This document shows positions 40,131 to 48,042 of a stretch of DNA of 64,000 nucleotides, in pieces. A program made the position numbers and the translations under genes. Numbering within the stretch: the stretch's first letter is position 1; each line of letters starts with the position of its first letter. The notes below the pieces were generated by a model. The model saw only the letters and a program-made list of their open reading frames with translations, was not told the origin of the DNA and did not search any database. Origin of the DNA: Sinosporangium album (GTDB lineage: Bacteria > Actinomycetota > Actinomycetes > Streptosporangiales > Streptosporangiaceae); NCBI RefSeq assembly GCF_900100605.1, contig NZ_FNCN01000023.1:1-64000 (forward strand). Direction: 5' to 3'.

Positions 40131-40186
40131 GCCGCCCCGACCTCGCCGCCCCGACCTCGCCGCCCCGACCTCGCCGCCCCGACCTC
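40131..40186. repeat. Four perfect tandem copies of a 14-bp unit
   Basis: GCCGCCCCGACCTC repeated four times head to tail in a non-coding gap behind the ABC-F gene. Likely slippage-prone and length-variable between strains. Confidence 0.9.
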
Positions 40187-40292
40187 GCGGCACCGACCGG
40201 ACGGCGAGAACGGCCCGGGCCACGATCGCGATCCCGGACCACGGCCGACGGCGCGGCTCGTAGGCGCGGGCCGTAGGCGCGGCTCGTCGCGG

Positions 40293-41903
40293 TCAGCGGG
40301 GACGGACGACCCGGGACTCGTCCCACACCGGCTCGGCGGCCTCGTAGACGCGGCCGTCGGCCCCGAACACCAGGAAGCGGTCGAAGTCCGCCGCGAACCA
40401 GCGGTCGTGGGTGACCGCGATCACCGTGCCGTCGAAGCCGGCCAGGCCGTCCTGGAGCGCCTCGGCGCTCGCCAGGTCGAGGTTGTCGGTCGGCTCGTCC
40501 AACAGCAGCAGCGTCGCCCCTGACAGTTCGAGCAGCAGGATCTGAAGCCTGGCCTGCTGGCCCCCCGACAAGGTCTCGAAACGCTGCTCGGCGACGGCGC
40601 CGGCCAGCTCGTAGCGGGCCAGCGCCTTCATCGCCTCGTTCTTGAGCCGGGCGTGCTCGGTCATGACGATCTCGCACGGCGTGCGGCCCCGCAGGTCCGG
40701 ACGCGCGTGGGTCTGGGCGAAATGCCCTGGCACCACCCTGGCCCCAAGGAGCGCCGTGCCCGTCCGCCGGATGTCCTCACCGGCGAGCAGCCGCAGAAAA
40801 TGGGACTTCCCCGAGCCGTTGGAGCCGAGGACCGCGATGCGTTCGCCGTACCAGATCTCGGCGTCGAACGGCTTCATCAGGCCCGTCAGCTCGAGGTCCT
40901 CGCAGACCACCGCCCGTTTGCCGGTGCGCCCGCCGCGCAGGCGCATCCTGATGTTCTGCTCCTTCGGCGCCACCTCCGGCGGCCCCGCCTCCTCGAACCG
41001 GCGCAGCCGCGTCTGCGCGGCGTGGTAGGCCGGGGCCATGCCGTCGTTGTAGCTCGCCTTCTGCTTCAGCATGACGACCAGCCGCTTGAGCTTGGCGTGC
41101 TCCTCGTCCCAGCGGCGGCGCAGCTCGTCGAGCCGCTCGTTGCGCTCCTGGCGCGCCTGTGCGTAGGTCGCGAACCCGCCACCGTGGATCCACACGCTGC
41201 CCGACTCGACGGTGACGATGCGGTCCGCCGCGTTCGCCAGGAGCTGCCGGTCATGGCTCACCAGCACCACGGTCTTCGGCGTCTCCTTGAGCCGCTCCTC
41301 CAGCCAGACCTTCCCCGGCACGTCCAGGTAGTTGTCCGGCTCGTCGAGCAGCAGGGTCTGATCCGGCCCCCGGAGCAGCGCCTCCAGCGCCAGCCGCTTC
41401 TGCTCCCCGCCTGACAGCGTGTCCACCTCGCGGTATTTCACGTTGTCGTAGGGGACGCCGAGCGCGGCCACCGTGCAGGTGTCCCAGAGGACCTCGATGT
41501 CGTAGCCCCCGGCGTCGGTGTAGTCGGTGATGGCCTGCGCATAACGCATCTGCGTCTTCTCGTCGTCGCGCTCCATCATCGCGAGCTCCGCCCGGTGCAG
41601 CGCGCCCGCCGCCCCGCGCACCCCCGGCGGGGCCACCGAGAGCAGCAGGTCGTGCACCGTGCTGCCGTCGCGGACGGTGCCGATGAACTGCCGCATGACC
41701 CCGAGGCCCCCGGAACTCGCGACACTCCCCTCGATCGGCTGCAGATCCCCGGCGATCAGCCGCATCAACGTCGTCTTGCCCGCGCCGTTCGGCCCGACCA
41801 GCGCCGCCTTGGCGCCGTCGCCCACCCGGAACGACACGTCGTTCAAAAGCGGGCGGCCGTCGGGCAGCACGTAAACCAGATGCCCCACCTCGACGTGCCC
41901 CAC
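40293..41903 (-). CDS. ABC-F family ATPase
   Basis: 536 residues with two ABC domains and no membrane part. Domain 1: GPNGAGKTTLMRL, LSGGEQKRLALEALL, LLLDEPDNYLD. Domain 2: GSNGSGKSHFLRLLAG, LSGGQQARLQILLLEL, LLLDEPTDNLD. A charged linker (QARQERNERLDELRRRWDEEHAKLKRL) joins them. ABC-F proteins bind the ribosomal E site and affect translation or give antibiotic resistance. The second Walker A has Ser-His after Lys (GKSH), a small departure. GTG start. Which ABC-F subgroup cannot be told by eye. Confidence 0.9.
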   Translation of the reverse strand: MGHVEVGHLVYVLPDGRPLLNDVSFRVGDGAKAALVGPNGAGKTTLMRLIAGDLQPIEGSVASSGGLGVMRQFIGTVRDGSTVHDLLLSVAPPGVRGAAGALHRAELAMMERDDEKTQMRYAQAITDYTDAGGYDIEVLWDTCTVAALGVPYDNVKYREVDTLSGGEQKRLALEALLRGPDQTLLLDEPDNYLDVPGKVWLEERLKETPKTVVLVSHDRQLLANAADRIVTVESGSVWIHGGGFATYAQARQERNERLDELRRRWDEEHAKLKRLVVMLKQKASYNDGMAPAYHAAQTRLRRFEEAGPPEVAPKEQNIRMRLRGGRTGKRAVVCEDLELTGLMKPFDAEIWYGERIAVLGSNGSGKSHFLRLLAGEDIRRTGTALLGARVVPGHFAQTHARPDLRGRTPCEIVMTEHARLKNEAMKALARYELAGAVAEQRFETLSGGQQARLQILLLELSGATLLLLDEPTDNLDLASAEALQDGLAGFDGTVIAVTHDRWFAADFDRFLVFGADGRVYEAAEPVWDESRVVRPR

Positions 41904-42019
41904 GGTAGCCCCCTTGCCTTATCCCGCTGTCCCGCGGAGGTTATCGGCCCATCTCCCGTCGCCGCATCCCGATTTCGCGGCGCGGCCGGGCGCCCGGCCG
42001 CGCCGTACGGCCTGCGCCG

Positions 42020-42880
42020 CTATCGCGAGAAGCCCCGCACGGGCCGGGATTCGACCACCCAGATAGGCCCGTCCCCGCATTCGACCCGGACACCGCCCTC
42101 GTCCTCGGTGAGACTCGTGCGCTGGACCAGCACCTTTTCCCCGTTCACGTGTGCGAACGGCCCCAGCATTCCAAGCCCGAAGTAGAACGCGCGCACCTGG
42201 TTGTGGATGACCCGGGCCGGCCGCGCCCAGTCGATGCGGTCGAAGCCCGGCTCCATCGAACCCGCGTATGTGACGCGCGTCTCGTCCTGGCGCTCGCCTT
42301 TGTAACCGTCCAGCGCGTGGTCCAGCGCCTCGGCGACGAGCACCTCCATCGTCGGGGCGAGGATCGGCCACAGTTCGTTGAACGTGAGGAACTCCGGCAG
42401 CTCTATGCCCTCGCGCTGGACCACGACCCTTCCGGTGTCGATCCGCTCGTTCATCCAGTGGACCGTCATGCCGATGCTCGGATCGCCGTTGCGGATCGCC
42501 CACTGCACCGGCGCGGGACCGCGATACTGCGGCAGCAGCGACGCGTGCACGTTGAGGATGCCGAGCTTCGGCGCCTCCAGCACCTGCTTCGGCAGTCGCC
42601 AGGAAAGGCCGCAGACGACGGCCACATCGATCTCATAGCCGCGAAGCGCCTGCGCCAGCCCTTCGGCGTTGCCCGGCAGCAGCAGGTCCACGTCCGAGGG
42701 AATGCCGCCGAGGATATCGGTGACCTTGTCGCCCACATTGCGATAGCTGGCGCCGCCGGGCCGGCCCGACCGCCCGTTGATGTACACCACCGGCAGATTT
42801 CCGTTCTTCACGCACCCCCCATGCAGGGCGGCGAACACATCAGAACGGAAAGAAACCAGTGCTACCCGCAGTCCGGTCAT
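42020..42880 (-). CDS. Formyltransferase-family protein (Fmt/ArnA-like)
   Basis: 286 residues. The formyl-transfer core NVHASLLPQYRGPAPVQWAI holds Asn110 and His112, with Asp148 in ERIDTGRVV completing the N-H-D triad of 10-formyl-THF transferases. The N-terminus differs from housekeeping Fmt (MTGLRVALVSFRSDVFAALH with an inserted INGRSGRPGGASYRN) and the C-terminal domain is short, so this is probably a secondary-metabolism or sugar-amine formyltransferase and not the initiator-tRNA enzyme. Standalone, divergent control region upstream. Confidence 0.82.
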   Translation of the reverse strand: MTGLRVALVSFRSDVFAALHGGCVKNGNLPVVYINGRSGRPGGASYRNVGDKVTDILGGIPSDVDLLLPGNAEGLAQALRGYEIDVAVVCGLSWRLPKQVLEAPKLGILNVHASLLPQYRGPAPVQWAIRNGDPSIGMTVHWMNERIDTGRVVVQREGIELPEFLTFNELWPILAPTMEVLVAEALDHALDGYKGERQDETRVTYAGSMEPGFDRIDWARPARVIHNQVRAFYFGLGMLGPFAHVNGEKVLVQRTSLTEDEGGVRVECGDGPIWVVESRPVRGFSR

Positions 42881-43292
42881 CGCTTCTCCTCGGCCATGTA
42901 CTACGTGTGTTCACATACTTGGCGTATTTCGCTGAACCTCGTCGCTGGACGTTTTCGCCGACGTCTGCGGGCCGACCGCCACGCAGACTGTGGACGCCTT
43001 CGGATCGCCGCCGGTGCCCGCCAGGACCAGGTCGAGGCGCTGCCGCTGCGGTGTCCGGCTGTGTGGATGGTGTCGATTTCCCTGGAGGGGATTGGGCGAC
43101 TAACGTATACGTGACGGCCATGACAGGGCGATCTGACAACCGTGAAATCTGTTCGTTTCCTCGCCGAATTCATAAAGTCCCTGGATGAACTCTCTCCTCT
43201 CCTTGACACCGTCTCTACCTCCGGAGTGGACGGCGCCCCCCATGAGCGGGCGATTCCCGATGCGGTTTTCCCGGATGGAGGGCATTGCCGCT
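42881..43292. other. Intergenic region upstream of the formyltransferase
   Basis: About 410 bases. It includes the 10-bp palindrome ACGTATACGT at 43103-43112 and a TGTG-TT-CACA element near 42907, both AT-rich by local standards and possible operators. Small open frames across it show no family signal. Confidence 0.45.
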
Positions 43293-44536
43293 TCACCGTG
43301 GAGACGGGTGGCTTTTGGGAAATCTGGGCGGAGGGCCGAAGGCGGTGAGGCAGAGCCGGGCGATGTGGTTGACGCCGGGGAGCAGGAGCAGCCAGCCGAG
43401 CATGGCCCAGCCGAGGTGCAGGTGGCCGGTGAGATGGGCGAAGGCGGTGACGCCTTCGGCGTGGAGGCCGTCGGCGCGGGTGTAGGTGATGCGGCGCAGG
43501 CCGGCGGGATGGCTTTCGGCGGGCAGGATGGCGAGGTTGACGGGGTTGCGGCGGGCCGTCCACGTGGCCCGGGGTGGCATTGGGGGCAGGTGCGGGCGAT
43601 GTAGACGGTGGCCGGGGGGATGCCGTCGTGGGGGCGTAGGCGCGGGATCCAGGGGCGGGTCCGGGCGCGGTAGGTGTCCCAGGCGGTGCCGTACATCGTG
43701 CGCAGTTGGTCGTTCTCGTGCCAGGCGGCGAGGCCGGCGCCGTAGGCGACGCCGGAGACGGCGGCGGCGAGGAAGCGGATGTCCAGTGGGGCGAGGGCGA
43801 GGAAGCCCAGCGTCATGGACACCTGCATAGGGTTGCGGACAAAGCCATACGGTCCCCCGGTGACCAGGCGTTTCGGCGGGTCGTACGGCAAAGGCGTGCC
43901 GTGGCCGCTCACCGCGAACTCGCGTACGGCGGCCAGCCCGAGCAGGGCCGGTACGGCGAATGCCTGGGCCGCGAGGCTGAGCGCCCACGCCGGGCGGCTC
44001 CACAGTCCGGCGAGGGCCGCGGGCAAGGCGACGGCGAGCCCTCCGGCGAGGATGACCTGGAGCGCGACGCGGAGGCGCAGCCGTACGTCGCGGACGGTCC
44101 AGCGGGCGAGGAGCAGCCCGGGAATGAGGGAGGCGGTGATGGCCGCGGCTTCGCCGTACAGCCAGTCGGGGCCGAGGGTGACGACGGGGGCGGCGAGCGG
44201 CATGAAGCCGAGGTCGATCCAGGCGAACGCGGCAGCGGTGAGCGGGACGGGAAGGTTCAGGGTGGTGTGGGCGGGGATGGCGCCCCAGAGGAGCGCCCAT
44301 CCGAGCAGGAGGTCGACGGGTATTCCGGCGACGACGGCCCCTTCCGCAGTGAACGTCCACCAGCCGAGTCTGAGGGCGAGGGTGTTGACGAGGGCGAGAG
44401 CGAGGAGGTTCCACGCGGTGGCAAGGATGACGGCGGCGATGTCGCGGTGGCCCGGTCTGCGGAGGGAGAACGACAGCGCGAGTCCCGCTATCGGAACGAA
44501 CACGGCGAGCCCCCGAATGACCGCCGGGTCGTTCAT
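43293..44536 (-). pseudogene. Membrane methyltransferase (isoprenylcysteine/PEMT type) with CPxC tail, frameshifted
   Basis: Residues 1-~310 form a multi-pass methyltransferase: at least six hydrophobic helices, then LVTGGPYGFVRNPMQVSMTLGF and GAGLAAWHENDQLRTMYG, the SAM-binding signature of the ICMT/PEMT family. After YIARTCPQCHP the frame becomes nonsense, while the -1 frame continues ATWTARRNPVNLAILPAESHPAGL and further to a helix HLHLGWAMLGWLLLLPGV and a stop. Adding one C to the CCCC run at 43571-43574 restores a single ~415-residue protein. CPQC plus that tail resembles a DCC-type thiol domain. Real decay, phase variation or an assembly error cannot be told apart here. Confidence 0.72.
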
Positions 44537-44623
44537 GCGGTGAACGTCTTCGCCAGGTAGTCCGCGGCCTCGCCGACGGCGAAGCGCTGGAGAGGTCCGA
44601 TTTGAGCGCCGAGCTTTGAGCGC

Positions 44624-44662
44624 CGAACGGGCGCGCGTCGATGGTGGACGCGCGCCCGTTCG
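44624..44662. terminator. 16-bp perfect stem-loop
   Basis: Arms CGAACGGGCGCGCGTC and its complement with a 7-base loop. Very stable; no T-run. First of two adjacent hairpins. Confidence 0.6.
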
Positions 44663-44674
44663 TCATGCCCGGGC

Positions 44675-44713
44675 CGCGTGGCCGGCCCGGCCCCTCGACG
44701 GGCCGGCCACGCG
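44675..44713. terminator. 14-bp perfect stem-loop
   Basis: Arms CGCGTGGCCGGCCC and its complement, 11-base loop, 12 bases from the previous hairpin. The pair could block read-through between the array and the methyltransferase gene. Confidence 0.6.
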
Positions 44714-44729
44714 AACCAGGCACACAAAT

Positions 44730-45098
44730 GGGCTCATTGGACCCGATGGGTTGATCGGACCAAGTAGGCCGAGTGGGCCAAGTGGACCGATCAGACCAAG
44801 TGGGCCGAGTGGGCTCAATGGACCAATCAGGTCGAGTGGATCGATTCAGCCCAATGGGCCGGTTGGGCGAAGTGGACCGAGTGGGTTGATTGGGCTGGTT
44901 GGGCCGAGTGGCTCGGTTGGACCAAGTGGATCAAACGGCATGGATGGCTCCGAAGGGTTTAGTGGTACAAATGGCCTCGTTGGGTTGAGTAAGCCCATTG
45001 GGCAGGTTCCAGGGATTCCCTCAAACGGCACCAATGGACTAAATGGACCAAATCCATCAAATGGGATGAATCACCCAAATCCATCCATTGGTGCTAAT
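44730..45098 (+). repeat. 41-unit nine-base array, Gly-X-Y reading on + strand
   Basis: Exactly 41 consecutive nine-base units of the type GGGCCAAGT. Read rightward in phase they give Gly-X-Y triplets (GLI GPD GLI GPS ... GLN GPN ... GAN), with Gly first in 31 of 41 and Pro common second; no stop or phase slip interrupts. Third codons are AGT, AAT, ATT, GTT, so the array is much less GC-rich than the genome. No decent start codon (only TTG at 44616) or signal peptide precedes it, so it may be a remnant of, or raw material for, a collagen-like gene. The reading ends at 45197, overlapping the neighbouring regulator gene. Confidence 0.75.
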
Positions 45099-45129
45099 GC
45101 ATGGCCTGTGAGAGCGCTCCCACGCGTGT

Positions 45130-46224
45130 TCAACGCGGCCCGGGCTCGAACCACCCCAGTTGTTCGGCCACCGTCACGGCCTCGCGCCTCCGGCTGACGC
45201 CGAGTTTGCGATAGATGCTTCGAAGCTGCGTCTTCAGCGTGTTGGGTGAGACGTACAGGTCCCGCGCGATCTCATCCACGGTGGACAGGCTCCGTAGGTG
45301 CGACAGCACCACGCGCTCGCGCGGGCTGAGCGCCCCTTCCCGGCCATCACGCGGCGGGGGGCAGCCGTCCCCCCAGTGCCGCCGCACGACATCCGACAGC
45401 ACGCGGAAATCGCGCGCCGCCCGGACCGGCCGAAACCTCACGGCCCCGGAGACACCTGCATCGCCACGCGAGCAGGCGGGCCTCACCGGCGGCTGCTGGC
45501 CTTGCCGGAGAAGCTGGTGGAAGTGGTAGGTCGCGGCGAGTTCGTAGGCCATGAGGCGTACGGCGACCGGCCAGCCCCGGCTGTGGGCCATGACGACGTC
45601 GAGGTCGCCGTCGTCGAGCGGCAGATCGGTGGCCTGGAGGAGCTGGGCGGCCTCGGTGCGGGTGAAGGCGAGTTCGGCGGCGAGGATCTCGGCCATGTCG
45701 CCCGGCGCGGCGAGCCGGGCGCGCGTCAGCACGATCACCCGGAGTCTGGGGGCGCGCCGCGCCAGGAGCGCGAGGTCCTCGCCGATCAGCGGGTGGCTGC
45801 GGATGTCGACGTCGTCGACGACGAGCAGCAGCCTGCCGGGTAAGCGGGCGAGCCACTCGATGAGTCGGCGGCGCCGTTCGAGCCCGCCGGCTCCCGCGGG
45901 TGCGGCGACGGTGTTCGCCATGCCGTACGGCACCGCCCCCGCCCGGGCGACGGCATCGGCCACGAGTTCCCAGAAGCGCGCTCGGGCGGCGTCGCCTTCA
46001 CTGTCGGCCTGGGACTTCATGGAGGTCCACACCGTCGGGAGGGAGGTGGTGGCGCGGTCGCGGAGCCAGGCCCGCACGAGGGTGGTCTTGCCCGATCCGG
46101 CGGGGCCGACGATGGCGGTGAGCGGGTGTTCGACGGCCGCGTCGAGGCGGCGGTAGAGGCGTTCTCGTCGCACGATCAGTCGTGGCATCTGGGGAATCAG
46201 GTCCGTGCTCGGCAGGCTCTCCAT
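45130..46224 (-). CDS. Short MalT/LuxR-type ATPase transcriptional regulator
   Basis: 364 residues. N-terminal STAND/AAA ATPase with Walker A VGPAGSGKTTLVRAWL and Walker B LLLVVDDVDI; C-terminal LuxR helix-turn-helix LSPRERVVLSHLRSLSTVDEIARDLYVSPNTLKTQLRSIYRKLGV. MalT-type regulators usually have ~900 residues with a long TPR region between these; here only ~60 low-complexity residues (QQPPVRPACSRGDAGVSG) join them. Either an internally deleted LAL regulator or a compact form. ATG behind AGGAGGGG. Targets unknown; the P450 is next upstream. Confidence 0.8.
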   Translation of the reverse strand: MESLPSTDLIPQMPRLIVRRERLYRRLDAAVEHPLTAIVGPAGSGKTTLVRAWLRDRATTSLPTVWTSMKSQADSEGDAARARFWELVADAVARAGAVPYGMANTVAAPAGAGGLERRRRLIEWLARLPGRLLLVVDDVDIRSHPLIGEDLALLARRAPRLRVIVLTRARLAAPGDMAEILAAELAFTRTEAAQLLQATDLPLDDGDLDVVMAHSRGWPVAVRLMAYELAATYHFHQLLRQGQQPPVRPACSRGDAGVSGAVRFRPVRAARDFRVLSDVVRRHWGDGCPPPRDGREGALSPRERVVLSHLRSLSTVDEIARDLYVSPNTLKTQLRSIYRKLGVSRRREAVTVAEQLGWFEPGPR

Positions 46225-46624
46225 GGGCCGCACCCCTCCTGATCTGGTTCATCGCGCACAGCGTGATGGGTCGCAATCGGGACAGACGAATACATCTGCA
46301 CGCTTGCACTGAGTGATGGGATGGTAACGGAAAGCGCTGGCTCTTCACCGGCATATCCGCAAGCCGCCGAGCAATTTGCGGAGAAAACTCAGAGGGGACA
46401 CCGCCGAGGGGATCTACTCCTCCAATTCCCACCAAAACTTGAGTATGGAGCTGCGCAAAAATTGCGAGGCCACGCGCTCATAGCGCGTGACCTCGCCGTA
46501 CGGCTCTTAAGGGCGGCCGGCCGGGCCCTTGTCGAGCTTCACTTTAGTCATGAAAAGCCGGACCTCTGCCTACTTGACCGGCCCATTCACCTGCGGGGCC
46601 GACCGGGCATTTCACACCCACACA
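46225..46624. other. Intergenic region, no gene recognised
   Basis: About 400 bases, AT-richer than its surroundings. Possible promoter of the MalT-type gene lies within; no clear hairpin or operator picked out. Confidence 0.5.
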
Positions 46625-47797
46625 TCACCACGTGACGGGAAGCGAGTGCACCCCGTAGATCGCCATGTCCGTGCGGAACGGCACCTCCTCCAGCGGTACG
46701 GCAAGAGCCAGGTCGGGGAAACGCCTGAACAGGCCCGTGTAAGCGATCTCCAGTTCCATGCGCGCGAGGTTCTGGCCGAGGCACTGGTGCGGCCCGAACC
46801 CGAACGCGACGTGCGGCACCTTGGGCCGGGTGATGTCGAGCGTGTCCGGGTCGTTGCAGAGGGCGGGGTCCCGGTTGGCCGCCGCGAGCGAGGTCGTGAC
46901 GAACTCGTCGGGCGCGAACACCTGGCCGTTCAGCGTCAGCTCCTGCGAGGCCCTGCGGAGCGTGAACATGTCGACGATCGACAGGTAGCGCAGCAGCTCG
47001 TCCACCGCGCCCTTCGCCTCCGGCGCGCCATCCCTGATGAGCGCCGCCTGGTCGGGGTTCCTGAGCAGGAGAAGCGCGCCGATGCCGATCATGTTCGAGG
47101 TGGTCTCGTGGCCCGCGATCAGCAACAGCATCGCGATCTGGACGATCTCATCGTCCCGGAGGTCCTGGCCGTGGGTGCGGATGAGGTCGCCGATGAGCGC
47201 GTCCCCCGGCTCGACACGCTGCCGGGCGACGAACTCGGTCACGAACCCCTCCACTTCCTCCCCGGCCGCCTGCATCTCATCCAGGGTCGCGGTCAGGCTG
47301 AGCAGCACCTGACTCGTTTCCTGGAACCTGTCCCGCTCGGAGTACGGCACGCCGAGCAGCTCGCAGATCACCAGCGACGGCACCGGCAGCGCGAACCTGG
47401 ACACCAGATCGGCGGGGCGGGGCGACTTCTCCAGCTCGTCGAGCTGATCGGCGACGATCTGCTCGATGAGGGGCCGCAGCGCGTTCATTCGGGCGAGCGT
47501 GAACTTGCCCGTGAGCATGCGGCGGTAGTGCGTGTGCCGCGGCGGGTCCTGCAAGAGGAACATACCGTCCTGCCCCGGACGATCGCCGAAATCGTTCCTG
47601 TTGGCATCGCTGTCGACCTCGGAACTCCACCGCGTGTCAGCCAGAACCTGGCGGACCAGGTCATGCCGGGTGACCAGCCAGAGCGCTTGGCCGGTCTGCG
47701 GCACGGTCCGCTGGACGACAGGCTCCTCCACCCGCAGCCGTGCCGTCTCGTCGGGCGGGCTGAACGGGCAACTGCGCTCGGTGGGCAGTGGTTTCAT
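46625..47797 (-). CDS. Cytochrome P450
   Basis: 390 residues, soluble class I type. I-helix LLIAGHETTSNMI (AGHETT), K-helix ExxR in VDELLRYL, and heme loop HVAFGFGPHQCLGQNLAR with the Cys ligand. N-terminus SCPFSPPDETARLRVEEPVV and ILQDPPRHTHYRRM-type segments recall the CYP105/107 group of secondary-metabolite oxidases. ATG with AGGAGA upstream. It follows the BTAD regulator on the same strand. Redox partners are not encoded nearby. Substrate unknown. Confidence 0.93.
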   Translation of the reverse strand: MKPLPTERSCPFSPPDETARLRVEEPVVQRTVPQTGQALWLVTRHDLVRQVLADTRWSSEVDSDANRNDFGDRPGQDGMFLLQDPPRHTHYRRMLTGKFTLARMNALRPLIEQIVADQLDELEKSPRPADLVSRFALPVPSLVICELLGVPYSERDRFQETSQVLLSLTATLDEMQAAGEEVEGFVTEFVARQRVEPGDALIGDLIRTHGQDLRDDEIVQIAMLLLIAGHETTSNMIGIGALLLLRNPDQAALIRDGAPEAKGAVDELLRYLSIVDMFTLRRASQELTLNGQVFAPDEFVTTSLAAANRDPALCNDPDTLDITRPKVPHVAFGFGPHQCLGQNLARMELEIAYTGLFRRFPDLALAVPLEEVPFRTDMAIYGVHSLPVTW

Positions 47798-47824
47798 GGC
47801 GTCTCTCCTTGCTCTTGGGAAAGA

Positions 47825-47959
47825 TCACGTGGACTGGACCGAACTCTTGGACAGTGCGCGATCGTCGATACCCGCGAACACCGCGGCCATCGCGCAGCAC
47901 GCGACCAGGGCACGAGCCGGCCGGCGGGCAGCCCGCCGACAAGGTTGCGCTTGCGTCAT
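47825..47959 (-). CDS. Possible 44-residue peptide
   Basis: A short frame MTQAQPCRRAARRPARALVA...DRALSKSSVQST between the BTAD gene and the P450. It has a basic start and a short hydrophobic run (ALVACCAMAAVFAG), like a small exported peptide, but no ribosome site. Weak; it may be leader sequence only. Confidence 0.25.
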   Translation of the reverse strand: MTQAQPCRRAARRPARALVACCAMAAVFAGIDDRALSKSSVQST

Positions 47960-48042
47960 GGGGACCAGGGTGGGCGGCGCCGCTGACGGGACGCGCACGG
48001 CGCGCTGACCCCGCACTGACGGGCCCGGCCCCGCGCGGTGTT

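Larger units (their letters stand above)
44537..45129. other. Accessory gap with paired hairpins and nine-base array
   Basis: Nearly 600 bases between two minus-strand genes. Two long stems occupy its left end and a 369-base array of nine-base units fills the rest (separate entries). Confidence 0.7.

Noticed and set aside
43142-43348. Open frame of 68 residues on the + strand
   Set aside because: Starts at a GTG without ribosome site and runs into the antisense of the methyltransferase relic; no family resemblance.
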